In this document: positions 56,101 through 64,000 of the stretch, piece after piece
How positions within the stretch are numbered: the first letter of the stretch is position 1
How the letters are laid out: each line of letters opens with the position of its first letter
DNA from: Thalassoglobus sp. JC818
Lineage (GTDB): Bacteria; Planctomycetota; Planctomycetia; Planctomycetales; Planctomycetaceae
Length of the DNA stretch: 64,000 bases
NCBI RefSeq assembly: GCF_040717535.1
Contig: NZ_JBFEFI010000003.1
Coordinates: 566,001 to 630,000 of the forward strand
Direction of reading: 5' to 3'
Position numbers and translations under genes: made by a program
Notes under the pieces: model-generated
Told to the model about the DNA's origin: nothing
What the model saw: only the letters and a program-made list of their open reading frames with translations
Database searches by the model: none

Positions 56101-56261
56101 TGGAGTCTGAAGAACAGCGATTTGCTGGCGATCCCGCAGCGGCGAAGCAAGTCGTCCCTGAAGACTTTCGGCAAGCCAACGTTGCGATTGAAAAACAGGC
56201 AGCTTGCTTTGAGCTGGCGAGCGTTCTTCTGAATCTCGATGAATCGATCACGAAGAACTGA
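53148..56261 (+). CDS. PSCyt1-DUF1549-DUF1553 protein (planctomycete cytochrome)
   Basis: 1037 residues. After a signal peptide ([13 protein letters not shown]) the PSCyt1 domain binds a c-type heme at CESCH (C43, C46, H47). DUF1549 (PSD1 A) spans about 155-370 with [21 protein letters not shown] and a second CAQCH near 341. A long insert (about 375-720) holds a coiled coil ([19 protein letters not shown]) and a discoidin-like beta domain. DUF1553 ends the protein with [13 protein letters not shown] and [16 protein letters not shown]. Such proteins are a hallmark of planctomycetes, and usually stand next to a DUF1501 gene; here a PQQ-propeller gene follows instead. The substrate is unknown; polysaccharide-related oxidation is often proposed. 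Confidence 0.93.
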   Translation: [1037 protein letters not shown]

Positions 56262-56468
56262 TGCGTCTTTGGGCTGGTTTCGGAATCGATTGACGCGGCC
56301 TGATCTCCCGTTATGTTGCAGTCGGTCGAATTGAGATCGGTCGAGGCAAAATCACTCGACATCCTGATCTCTGGACGGCAGCGATTTGCACGAGCAAACG
56401 CATTTTCAGCAGGTGAATCGAGTTCACGTGAGTGCAGAGAAACCATGGAAATGGTTGAGGGACATGAG

Positions 56469-57722
56469 ATGAGAATCCCATTTTCGGTTGGTGCTATCGT
56501 TCTATCTCTATTCGTGCTTTCAGTGAGTGGAGAGGACTGGAACGAGTTTCGTGGGCCGACTGGACAGGGAGAAGTCAGCGGCGTCAGTCTGCCAGTTCAA
56601 TGGGACGATACCGACGGAGATCCAGAGAACATTCTTTGGAAACAGCAGCTCGATGGGCTTGCCTGGTCTTCGCCGATCGTCGTCGGCGGGAAGATCTACA
56701 TGACGTTTGCTTCCGAAGAGGATGAAGACTCCTTATCGCTCCAACTGATTGCCCTCGATGCTGAGACCGGAATCGAGTTGTGGCGACGGGAGTTGTGGAC
56801 TCATTCAGATGATGTGGCGATGCACAAAAAGAACTCACACGCCAGTCCGACTCCGATTTGTGACGGGGAATATCTCTATGCTCATTTTGGTCCGCATGGG
56901 ACAGCCTGCGTGACACTCGATGGCGAGATCGTCTGGAAACAAAAGCTGGAATACAAACCGGTTCACGGAAACGGCGGTTCTCCGGCACTCGCTGATGGTG
57001 TGCTGGTGATTTGCTGTGATGGAGGAGACCAACAGTTCGTGGTTGGACTCGATCGAGACAATGGCGACATTCGCTGGCGGACCGATCGAGAGACTGATCC
57101 CAAGAAAGGCTTTTCGTTTTCGACTCCGCTGGTGATTGAAGTCAATGGTCAGCAGCAAGCTGTCTGTCCGGGGAGTGATGCTGTCTTCGCTTACAACCCA
57201 ATCTCGGGAGAAGAGATCTGGCGAGTTGACTATCCGGGCGGATATTCGGTGACGCCGAGGCCAGTCTTCGGGGGAGGATTAGTCTTCGTCTGCACCGGGT
57301 TCAATAAACCGAAGCTGTTGGCGATCGATCCGACGGGCAATGGGAATGTGACAGAGACTCATTTGCGATGGAGTGCCGATCGAGCCATTCCTCATTCGCC
57401 TTCACCGGTCTATTTCGAAGACTCTCTCTATGTCGTTTCAGACAAGGGAATCGCGACATGCTTTGATGCTGAGTCCGGAGAAGTTGTCTGGCAGGAACGT
57501 CTCGGCGGGAACTTCTCAGCTTCGCCAATTGTGTCGAACGGAAAGCTCTACTTTCAGGATGAAACCGGGACGGGGATTGTTCTGAAAGCGAGTCGGGAAT
57601 TCGAAGAGTTGGCGCGGAACAGTGTCGGGAGCAGTGAGCGGACGTTCGCTTCCTATGCTGTCGACGGAGATTCCATCCTGCTTCGCAGCGAGTCGCATCT
57701 GTATCGAATCGGACAGAATTAG
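56469..57722 (+). CDS. Secreted PQQ-type beta-propeller protein
   Basis: 417 residues from the ATG with GAGGG seven bases upstream; earlier in-frame starts would precede the signal peptide (PFSVGAIVLSLFVLSVSG). The start of the mature protein, WNEFRGPTGQGEVSG, is the common opening of planctomycete PQQ-like propellers. Repeats with Ala/Gly-x-x-W-rich blades (LWRRELWTH, ALDAETGIELW, YNPISGEEIW, CFDAESGEVVWQE) recur about every 40 to 50 residues, giving seven or eight blades. No dehydrogenase catalytic set is obvious, so it may bind rather than oxidise. It follows the PSCyt1 gene by 207 bases on the same strand. Confidence 0.88.
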   Translation: MRIPFSVGAIVLSLFVLSVSGEDWNEFRGPTGQGEVSGVSLPVQWDDTDGDPENILWKQQLDGLAWSSPIVVGGKIYMTFASEEDEDSLSLQLIALDAETGIELWRRELWTHSDDVAMHKKNSHASPTPICDGEYLYAHFGPHGTACVTLDGEIVWKQKLEYKPVHGNGGSPALADGVLVICCDGGDQQFVVGLDRDNGDIRWRTDRETDPKKGFSFSTPLVIEVNGQQQAVCPGSDAVFAYNPISGEEIWRVDYPGGYSVTPRPVFGGGLVFVCTGFNKPKLLAIDPTGNGNVTETHLRWSADRAIPHSPSPVYFEDSLYVVSDKGIATCFDAESGEVVWQERLGGNFSASPIVSNGKLYFQDETGTGIVLKASREFEELARNSVGSSERTFASYAVDGDSILLRSESHLYRIGQN

Positions 57723-57948
57723 ATCGGGATCGCGACGACGCTCGGATTGTTTTTGCTGAGCATCCATCCCATTCTTCGGATTTTTCTGGATGCGATTCGT
57801 TCTTTCAAACGATCGATTGAAAGAGTAAGTTTACGAAACGTTTGAATAGGTGGTTGAGTCGCAGCTGGAAAACAGCACAATTCCCACCTGAATCAGCAAC
57901 ACTTCAACTTCACGTCCACTTTTCACTTCAGCGAAACAGTTTCCACTT

Positions 57949-59874
57949 ATGTCGACATCTGTGAAATCCAGCTCCGATTACATGGCGGACGATATTGAAG
58001 TCCTGGAAGGGCTTGAACACGTCCGAAAGCGACCCTCGATGTATATCGGAGGTGTGGATGCTCGCGGGCTGCATCACCTTGTTTGGGAAATCGTGGACAA
58101 CTGCGTCGACGAATATCTGGCGGGAGAATGTGATCAGGTCAAAGTAACGCTCCACAAAGATGGATGTTCGATCAGCGTTGAGGATAACGGGCGAGGCATC
58201 CCGGTCGACAAGCACAAGAAGACAGGGAAATCTGCGTTGGAGGTCATCCTCACGACGCTTTACGCGGGCGGAAAATTCTCCGACAAGAATTACGTTCGCA
58301 GCGGGGGACTTCACGGAATTGGTTCGTCGGCGGTGAATGCACTCTCGGAAGAGATGGTGGCAACGGTTCATCGTGAGGGGCATGAGTGGCGGCAATCTTA
58401 TCAACGAGGCCGACCCGACGGGCCGGTGAAAAAGATCAAGCCTTTCCGCGGGCATGGGACGATCATCTTCTTTCGGCCGGACGATCAGATCTTCCGGCGT
58501 GTGCAGTTCCATGCAGATACGATTCGGCAACACCTTGAAGACATTTCGTACATCCATGGAGGTCTGAAAATCACCTTCGTCGACGAGATGAAAGGCGAAC
58601 GGTTCGAGCTGCACCATCCCGAAGGAATTGCAGCTTACCTGCAGAAGCTGATCAAAGACGAAAAGCGAAAAGCGGTTCACGAAGCACCCTTCAAAGCTGA
58701 TAAAGATGAGGGAGCAATTCGAGTTGAGATGGTTCTGCAGTGGACTGAATCAACCGATGAGCAGATTCGCAGCTATGTGAACGGAATTCGGACTCGCGGT
58801 GGCGGAACACACGAATCCGGGTTTCGAACCGGTCTCGCGAAAGCTGTCAAAAACTACATGGACGTCCATGGAATCAAGCCAAAGGGGTTGAACATCAACC
58901 CCGATGATATCCGTGAAGGTGTGATCGGAATTGTGTCCGTGTTTCACAATGATCCGATGTTCCAGGGGCAGACCAAAGACCGGTTGAATAACCCGGAAAT
59001 GACTTCGCTCGTGGATGGGATCGTGCGTCCGTCGGTCGAGACGTGGCTCAACAACAATCCTTCGATTGCCGATGCTGTGATCGGTCGGATCATCCTCGCT
59101 GCCCGTGCGAGACAGGCGAGTCGCGATGCGATTAAGGAAATCAAACGGAAAGGGCCCGGGTCAAAGAGGAGCAACCTGCCGGGCAAGCTTTTGGATTGTC
59201 GATCGACTGATCCCGAGGAGTGCGAACTGTTCATTGTGGAAGGCCAGTCCGCCGGTGGGACAGCTGCCAGCGGTCGCAATTCAGCGACTCAAGCTGTGTT
59301 GCCGCTGCGTGGAAAAGTGCTGAACACGGAATCTCTGGAACTGAACAAGATTATCAAGAATCAGGAAATCAGTGATCTTGTCGAAACGCTCGGAACCGGG
59401 ATTGGACCACACTTTGATCCTCATAAGCTTCGATACAATCGCATCATTCTCTTGATGGATGCCGATAGCGATGGCTATCACATCAGCACGCTGTTGCTGA
59501 CGTTTTTCTTCAGGCATATGCGTGACCTGATTCAACTCGGTCGCCTGTATTTGGCGCAACCTCCGCTCTACAAGATCGAGTTCGGAAAAGAGCGGATGTA
59601 TGCTCGCGACGACAGCGACAAAGAAGAGATTCTCGCTTCAATTCCGGCCAATCGCACGATTGACGTGCAACGGTTCAAAGGGCTGGGTGAGATGAATGCA
59701 AGTCAGCTGAAAGAGACAACTCTCGATCCGGATTCTCGAACGCTGTTGCGGGTCGACATCGACAGTGCCGTCGAAGCTGATCTGACGTTCGCTCAACTTC
59801 TTGGCAAAGATGCCAGTGAGCGTTACCGGATCATCATGGATGAAGCAGCCGAAGTCGACGACATTGACGTCTAA
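57949..59874 (+). CDS. Type IIA DNA topoisomerase subunit B (GyrB/ParE-like paralogue)
   Basis: 641 residues. The GHKL ATPase has EIVDNCVDEYL, DNGRGIPV and LHGIGSSAVNALS. The transducer follows, and the TOPRIM domain has the catalytic Glu (E431) in EGQSAGG, usually EGDSAGG, and the metal site DADSDG (D504, D506, D508). The C-terminus has IDVQRFKGLGEMN, typical of GyrB and ParE. The protein lacks the long insertion of proteobacterial GyrB. The Asp-to-Gln change and the text AASGRNSATQ differ from standard GyrB, so it is probably a second paralogue. No gyrA-like gene is adjacent. It would relax or supercoil DNA with a subunit A partner. Confidence 0.88.
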   Translation: MSTSVKSSSDYMADDIEVLEGLEHVRKRPSMYIGGVDARGLHHLVWEIVDNCVDEYLAGECDQVKVTLHKDGCSISVEDNGRGIPVDKHKKTGKSALEVILTTLYAGGKFSDKNYVRSGGLHGIGSSAVNALSEEMVATVHREGHEWRQSYQRGRPDGPVKKIKPFRGHGTIIFFRPDDQIFRRVQFHADTIRQHLEDISYIHGGLKITFVDEMKGERFELHHPEGIAAYLQKLIKDEKRKAVHEAPFKADKDEGAIRVEMVLQWTESTDEQIRSYVNGIRTRGGGTHESGFRTGLAKAVKNYMDVHGIKPKGLNINPDDIREGVIGIVSVFHNDPMFQGQTKDRLNNPEMTSLVDGIVRPSVETWLNNNPSIADAVIGRIILAARARQASRDAIKEIKRKGPGSKRSNLPGKLLDCRSTDPEECELFIVEGQSAGGTAASGRNSATQAVLPLRGKVLNTESLELNKIIKNQEISDLVETLGTGIGPHFDPHKLRYNRIILLMDADSDGYHISTLLLTFFFRHMRDLIQLGRLYLAQPPLYKIEFGKERMYARDDSDKEEILASIPANRTIDVQRFKGLGEMNASQLKETTLDPDSRTLLRVDIDSAVEADLTFAQLLGKDASERYRIIMDEAAEVDDIDV

Positions 59875-59924
59875 GAGTGACTCTGTCCAACACTTGCCAG
59901 CAGGTTGATACGCGTGTCGGAGTT

Positions 59925-59963
59925 GCTGGATTTCAGGTGAAGAATTGATTCCTGAAATCCAGC
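59925..59963. terminator. Hairpin between the convergent gyrB-like and aldehyde dehydrogenase genes
   Basis: A perfect 13-bp stem (GCTGGATTTCAGG with CCTGAAATCCAGC) surrounds a 13-base loop. Neither side has a T run, so it may act as a weak two-way terminator or protect 3' ends. It sits about 50 bases after the gyrB-like stop. Confidence 0.55.
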
Positions 59964-59991
59964 GATCGTTCCGAAAGGCCAACGAGTACTC

Positions 59992-61569
59992 TTAGAGTGA
60001 GCGGTCAGTCCATTCACCATCGACGAAGCGTGACAGCCCGTCGATTGTGTTTTCGTCGCGGAGTGCTGGAGGAAGCCGGTGTGAGCGGACGTTGTCGTAG
60101 CACTCCAGGATGGCGAATCGCCGCAATGACGCGGGAATTCCGACAGCTGTGAACCCGGGATGACCAGTCGCTGGATATGGACCACCGTGATTCATGGCTG
60201 GGCTGACAGCCACACCAGTTGGCATTTTGTCGTTGAGCAGTCGACCGACGTGTCGGCGAAGTTCCCCTGCCAGACGATCATAGAGAGCATCGTCAGCGCC
60301 ATTCGTTTCGGAATAGATGCAGCCGGTCAGATTGCCTTCCAGTTGTTCCGCGACAGCGATCACTTCCTCATCGGAATCGCAGACGACCAGCAAAGAGCTG
60401 TTTCCGAAAGCTTCTTCTTGGTGGCCAGCTGGGTCTTCAAGGAACTGTTTTCCTGTTGAACGAAGGAGGGTGTTGGCGAAGCAGCAACGTGACTCGTCGA
60501 CTGGTTTGTTTCCGGTGACGATATGTGCTCCTGTGCGTTGAATCGCGACGATGCCAGCTCGCAGGCTTTGCTCGACACCTTCTCCGAGCAGAGTGCCGGC
60601 CGGTGCTTCCTCGAATTTTTTCGCCACAGCAGAGATGAACTGCTCAGCCTGATCGCCGGCGCGAAGCACGACGAGTCCCGGATTTGTGCAGAACTGTCCG
60701 GTCCCCATCAGGCAGCTTCCGACGAACTGTTCGACAAGGTCGTCGAGTCGTTCACTGAGTGCATTGGGCAGAATGAAGACGGGATTGATGCTCGACAGTT
60801 CGAGGTAGATGGGGTTTCCGCCTTTGTCTGCGGCTTCTTTCAGGAAGAGCCCCGCGTGTCGCGCGCCTGTGTATCCGGTGGCACCCAAGCGTTTGTCAGC
60901 GACAAGTCGGGCCCCGTCCTCGTGAGAGGTGCGGTAGACGAGTTGGACAAATCCTTTGGGCATGTTCGTCGTTTCGGCGGCGTGGGCAGCGGACTCGGCG
61001 AGAAGCTGAGTTGTGCGAGGATGAGCGGAATGACCTTTGGCGATCACAGGGTTTCCGGCCGCGACAGCAGCTGCGAAGTCCCCTCCCGCGATGCTGTTGA
61101 ACGCGAGCGGAAAGTTGTTGGGACCAAAGACAGCGACTGGTCCGATTGGGCCGAGCATGGAGCGAATGTTGGTCTTGGTATCGATTGTGGGCAGCGTCCA
61201 GGCTCGATTTCGGGCGGCCTTCGCTGCCTGGCGGAGTTGGTCGATTGTGCGAACCATTTCCCCATCTTTCAGGCGAGGGGAAACCGGCAGTGCCGTCTCT
61301 TCGTTCGCAGCGGTGACAATGTCGTCGATGCGGGTTTCGATTTCGGCGGCGTAGGCTTCTAGAAAGTCTGCAAAGCGTTCCGGTTCGAAGTCGCGAACTT
61401 CTTTGAAAGCGGCGTGAGCAGCTTCAAGGGCTTCTTCAATTTCTTCCCAAGGACTGACTGGGAACTCTCCCGAAAGGACTTCTCGATTGGCCGGGTTGAT
61501 TCGTGTAAAGGTCTTTGACCCTGTCGATGGACGCCATTCTCCGTTGATAAGAACTGGTTGAACGCTCAT
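59992..61569 (-). CDS. Aldehyde dehydrogenase, alpha-ketoglutaric semialdehyde (2,5-dioxopentanoate) type
   Basis: 525 residues. The catalytic cysteine lies in MGTGQFCTNPGLVV and the general-base Glu in YLELSSINPVF. The nucleotide-binding region is GPVAVFGPNNFPLAFN with the Rossmann turn GATGYTGARHAG. This pattern, with CTNPG in place of CTA/CTR, marks the NADP-dependent semialdehyde dehydrogenases that turn 2,5-dioxopentanoate into 2-oxoglutarate in the non-phosphorylating breakdown of pentoses, uronates or hydroxyproline. No other genes of those pathways are in the window. It is divergent from lysC. Confidence 0.9.
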   Translation of the reverse strand: MSVQPVLINGEWRPSTGSKTFTRINPANREVLSGEFPVSPWEEIEEALEAAHAAFKEVRDFEPERFADFLEAYAAEIETRIDDIVTAANEETALPVSPRLKDGEMVRTIDQLRQAAKAARNRAWTLPTIDTKTNIRSMLGPIGPVAVFGPNNFPLAFNSIAGGDFAAAVAAGNPVIAKGHSAHPRTTQLLAESAAHAAETTNMPKGFVQLVYRTSHEDGARLVADKRLGATGYTGARHAGLFLKEAADKGGNPIYLELSSINPVFILPNALSERLDDLVEQFVGSCLMGTGQFCTNPGLVVLRAGDQAEQFISAVAKKFEEAPAGTLLGEGVEQSLRAGIVAIQRTGAHIVTGNKPVDESRCCFANTLLRSTGKQFLEDPAGHQEEAFGNSSLLVVCDSDEEVIAVAEQLEGNLTGCIYSETNGADDALYDRLAGELRRHVGRLLNDKMPTGVAVSPAMNHGGPYPATGHPGFTAVGIPASLRRFAILECYDNVRSHRLPPALRDENTIDGLSRFVDGEWTDRSL

Positions 61570-61897
61570 GAAGTTCGCTTTCGTGTTGGTTGTCGATGCC
61601 TTGAATCTTAAGACTAATCATCGTGGGGTCGAGTTTCGAGTCAGTGCCGACGGCGTATTCATCTAGGTAAACGGAACGAAAGTGAGGGATTCGCCCGGAT
61701 GGACACTTCTTTGGTTTATGAATCAACGTCTGTGAATGTGAGCTGTTGGATGCCGGGTTTTCGGGATTCTCGCAGGAATGCAGAACGATTCTGGGGAATT
61801 CTCGCGAAACAATGGTCGACCGAACTCCTTTGGCTTTGATACGCTTCCGAATTCCACAGATTGTTGTCCCCACACTCAGAGATTCCGAGGCGTTTCC
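61570..61897. other. Divergent intergenic stretch before lysC
   Basis: 328 bases between the aldehyde dehydrogenase and lysC starts. Frames open upstream of the lysC GTG on the plus strand but contain no family sequence. I see no leader-peptide run, riboswitch or attenuator hairpin that I could support. Confidence 0.4.
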
Positions 61898-63691
61898 GTG
61901 TCGATCATTGTTCAGAAGTTCGGAGGAACCAGCGTTGCCAATGCGGAAAAGATCCGTGCTGCCGCAGAACGAGCCGTTGCGGCTCACCGTAATGGACATC
62001 AAGTGGTAATGGTGGTTTCCGCTCGCGGAAAGAAGACGGATGAACTGGTCCAACTGGCAGGAGAGTTGAGCGAATCTCCCGCTGCGAGAGAGATGGACAT
62101 GCTGCTGTCGACCGGGGAGCAGGAATCGGTCGCGCTGATGTCGATGGCGATTCATTCCATGGGAGAAAAGGCTGTCAGTCTCACCGGCGGTCAGATCGGA
62201 ATTGTCACCGACTCGACATTTTCGAAGGCGCGGATTCAGTCGATTTCGACGGATCGGATTCGTCGTCATCTCGATGCTGGGGAAATTGTTGTCGCGTGCG
62301 GGTTTCAGGGGATTGACGCTCTTTCAAACATCACGACGCTCGGACGCGGCGGAAGCGATACAACAGCGACTGCACTGGCTGCTGCACTTCAGGCAGATGA
62401 GTGTCAGATTTATACGGATGTGGAAGGAGTCTTCACGACTGATCCGCGTGCGGTGGATGAGGCGCGGAAGATTGAACAGCTTTCGTATGACGAAATGCTT
62501 GAACTGGCGAGCCTCGGTGCGGGCGTGATGCACTCTCGATCGATTGAGTTTGCTAAGAAGTTTCGTGTTCCGCTGCGGGTCAGGCCGTCGTTTAATGACG
62601 GGATGGGAACACTCATCGCAACTGCTGGTGAAGACCGAACGGTGACGGGTTTGGCTCTGGCCAAGAATGAAGCGCGAGTCACACTCGATGATTTGCCGGA
62701 TGAACCGGGAGTGATGAGCACAATCTTCTCGTGTCTTTCGGACAGGAAGATTCCGATCGACATGGTCGTTCAGAACGTCGCTTCGAACGGCAAAGCCGAG
62801 GTCACATTCACCGTTCCTGAAGGAGATCTCGCGGAGACGCTGACCGCTGCCAATACGGCGATTGAACGGATCGGAGCAGGAACGATTCGCAGTGGAACTA
62901 ACGTTGCAAAGGTCTCTGTCGTCGGAAGTGGAATGCAGTTCCACTCGGGCGTTGCAGCGCAGCTGTTTCAGATTCTTGCAGCACAGAACATCAACCTTGA
63001 GATGATTACGACGAGCGAGATCAAGGTTTCTGTGCTTGTGGCACGTGATCAGTGCCAGGAAGCTTTGCAGGCTGTGCATCGCGGTTTCCGGATGAATGCT
63101 GGTGATACCCACGTGCCAGCTGTGGGCTCCAAGGTGGCTCGTTCGGTCGAGCAATCGACAGCGAGCGAAGACGAGTTGCTCTCGCGAATCGTGGGGCGGT
63201 TGTCCAGCATGGAAGACATTGTCGTCAGCGAGATCACGCTCGACGAATCTCAATCGCGAATCACTCTGCATCACCTTCCGGACGTGCCGGGAACTTGCGC
63301 GAAATTGTTCCACGCGGTCGCTGACGGGAATGTGATGGTCGATATGATCGTGCAGAACATCAGCAACAGTGGTCACGCGGAAGTTTCGTTCACCGTGCCT
63401 CGAAGCGAAGTGGAACGCTGCATCGAACTTGTTGATCAGGTGCGAGCTGACTGGGAGGAATCAACAGTCACTCATGAAGCAGAGATCGCGAAGCTGAGCG
63501 TGTCAGGGATTGGCCTGCGGACTCACACAGGTGTCGGCGACAAGATGTTCCGAGCCCTTTCGGAGGCTGGAATCAATATCCAGATGATCAATACCAGTGA
63601 AATCCGCATGAGTGTCGTGGTCGACGCGAATCAGGGACAATCGGGGCTGCAGGCGCTTCAGGCAGTGTTTGGGCTGAAGGACGAACGCTGA
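61898..63691 (+). CDS. lysC: Aspartokinase with four ACT domains
   Basis: 597 residues from a GTG with GAGG seven bases upstream; the conserved start SIIVQKFGGTSV supports it. Aspartokinase phosphorylates aspartate at the head of lysine, threonine and methionine synthesis. The kinase core has FGGTSVAN, LLSTGEQESVALM, TLGRGGSDTTATALAA and YTDVEGVFTTDPR. The C-terminal half holds two tandem pairs of ACT domains (about 265-400 and 440-595), each with text like DEPGVMSTIFSCLSDRKIPIDMVVQN, instead of the single pair found in most bacteria. Four-ACT aspartokinases are known from cyanobacteria. Feedback control by lysine and threonine is expected from this layout. Confidence 0.93.
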   Translation: MSIIVQKFGGTSVANAEKIRAAAERAVAAHRNGHQVVMVVSARGKKTDELVQLAGELSESPAAREMDMLLSTGEQESVALMSMAIHSMGEKAVSLTGGQIGIVTDSTFSKARIQSISTDRIRRHLDAGEIVVACGFQGIDALSNITTLGRGGSDTTATALAAALQADECQIYTDVEGVFTTDPRAVDEARKIEQLSYDEMLELASLGAGVMHSRSIEFAKKFRVPLRVRPSFNDGMGTLIATAGEDRTVTGLALAKNEARVTLDDLPDEPGVMSTIFSCLSDRKIPIDMVVQNVASNGKAEVTFTVPEGDLAETLTAANTAIERIGAGTIRSGTNVAKVSVVGSGMQFHSGVAAQLFQILAAQNINLEMITTSEIKVSVLVARDQCQEALQAVHRGFRMNAGDTHVPAVGSKVARSVEQSTASEDELLSRIVGRLSSMEDIVVSEITLDESQSRITLHHLPDVPGTCAKLFHAVADGNVMVDMIVQNISNSGHAEVSFTVPRSEVERCIELVDQVRADWEESTVTHEAEIAKLSVSGIGLRTHTGVGDKMFRALSEAGINIQMINTSEIRMSVVVDANQGQSGLQALQAVFGLKDER

Positions 63692-63862
63692 TTGCGGCGA
63701 TTCGGGATTTCGACTCGAAGTCGACCGTGGCTCATCATATACTTGAGCAGCCACATTGAATGAACGCATTCGCACTCAATTCGCTCATTGCGAAGATGTT
63801 GAGTCAGCGAGTTTCCGCAATTGCAACGCGATTCATCAAACCGCGATCGTACGGGATACAGC

Positions 63863-64000
63863 ATGAGCAGCGAGACGACGACTGAAGTTGGTAGTTACTT
63901 TGTCTCGAACTATCCACCTTTTTCCCAATGGAAGAAGGACAATCGGCACCAGTTTCTGGATGCTCTCGAGAAAGAGCCTGATCGCTCAATTCCGATGGGG
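63863..64000 (+). CDS. Probable HemN-like radical SAM protein, N-terminal fragment
   Basis: The first 46 codons are in the window, read to the edge: MSSETTTEVGSYFVSNYPPF then QWKKDNRHQFLDALEKEP. The phrase VGSYFVSNYPPFSQW resembles the opening of planctomycete coproporphyrinogen-III-oxidase-like radical SAM proteins, whose CxxxCxxC cluster motif would come shortly after the window end. The assignment rests on memory of those starts and on nothing else. GGGA lies seven bases before the ATG. Confidence 0.45.
   Translation, partial: MSSETTTEVGSYFVSNYPPFSQWKKDNRHQFLDALEKEPDRSIPMG

Noticed and set aside
62324-63376. 350-codon minus-strand open frame opposite lysC
   Set aside because: It is fully covered by the well-supported aspartokinase; the deduced protein is His/Arg/Ser-rich with no family features.

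Overview
The window reads as ordinary chromosome from a planctomycete, most likely family Planctomycetaceae. I base this on the PSCyt1/DUF1549/DUF1553 protein at 53148, the YTV-repeat secreted protein at 19700, a Ser/Thr kinase with a membrane anchor and large ectodomain, a DUF4159 protein, and many secreted proteins of unknown function. Gene density is moderate, both strands are used in short runs, and several gene pairs overlap by the four bases ATGA. I see no rRNA, tRNA, CRISPR array, phage or insertion sequence. Assignment below family level cannot be made from the sequence alone.

Layout. 1-11 kb: a PhyH dioxygenase coupled to larE, an unknown zinc-ribbon/secreted pair, nadC, a CarH-like regulator that has lost its cobalamin ligands, and a membrane Ser/Thr kinase. 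11-19 kb: a phosphoesterase, an OleD-like reductase, small membrane proteins, a PHB-depolymerase-like esterase, plsC and a TPR protein. 19.7-23.4 kb: the YTV-repeat protein with a strong terminator, then a membrane protein with a TolA-like charged tail. 23.6-28 kb: two Hsp20 genes behind a near-perfect sigma-54 promoter with GCC-N5-GGC dyads upstream, an SGNH-like/DUF4159 pair, and a sigma-54 activator that has no receiver domain. 28-38 kb: folC, a GNAT-nitrilase fusion, a di-heme peroxidase, isocitrate dehydrogenase, and an acetate-type symporter with its small partner. 38-41.5 kb: Bcp peroxiredoxin and a COG3014/LpoB-like lipoprotein pair.

41.8-45.9 kb is an iron-sulfur locus: sufR with a palindromic operator-promoter, a solitary nuoB, sufC and sufB, closed by a strong terminator. 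46-52.8 kb, all on the minus strand: a polyproline/cysteine secreted protein with TIG-like domains, a lipoprotein esterase, leuS and a monoacylglycerol-lipase-like hydrolase. 53-64 kb: the PSCyt1 protein, a PQQ-type beta-propeller, a GyrB paralogue with an altered TOPRIM motif, an aldehyde dehydrogenase of the alpha-ketoglutaric semialdehyde type, an aspartokinase with four ACT domains, and the start of a probable HemN-like radical SAM gene.

The points most worth following are the sigma-54/Hsp20/activator cluster (23.6-28 kb), the CarH-like protein with all three cobalamin-contacting histidines replaced (6.7-7.6 kb), the SufR operator and the placement of nuoB (41.8-45.9 kb), and the LpoB-like/COG3014 pair in a phylum with unusual peptidoglycan biology.
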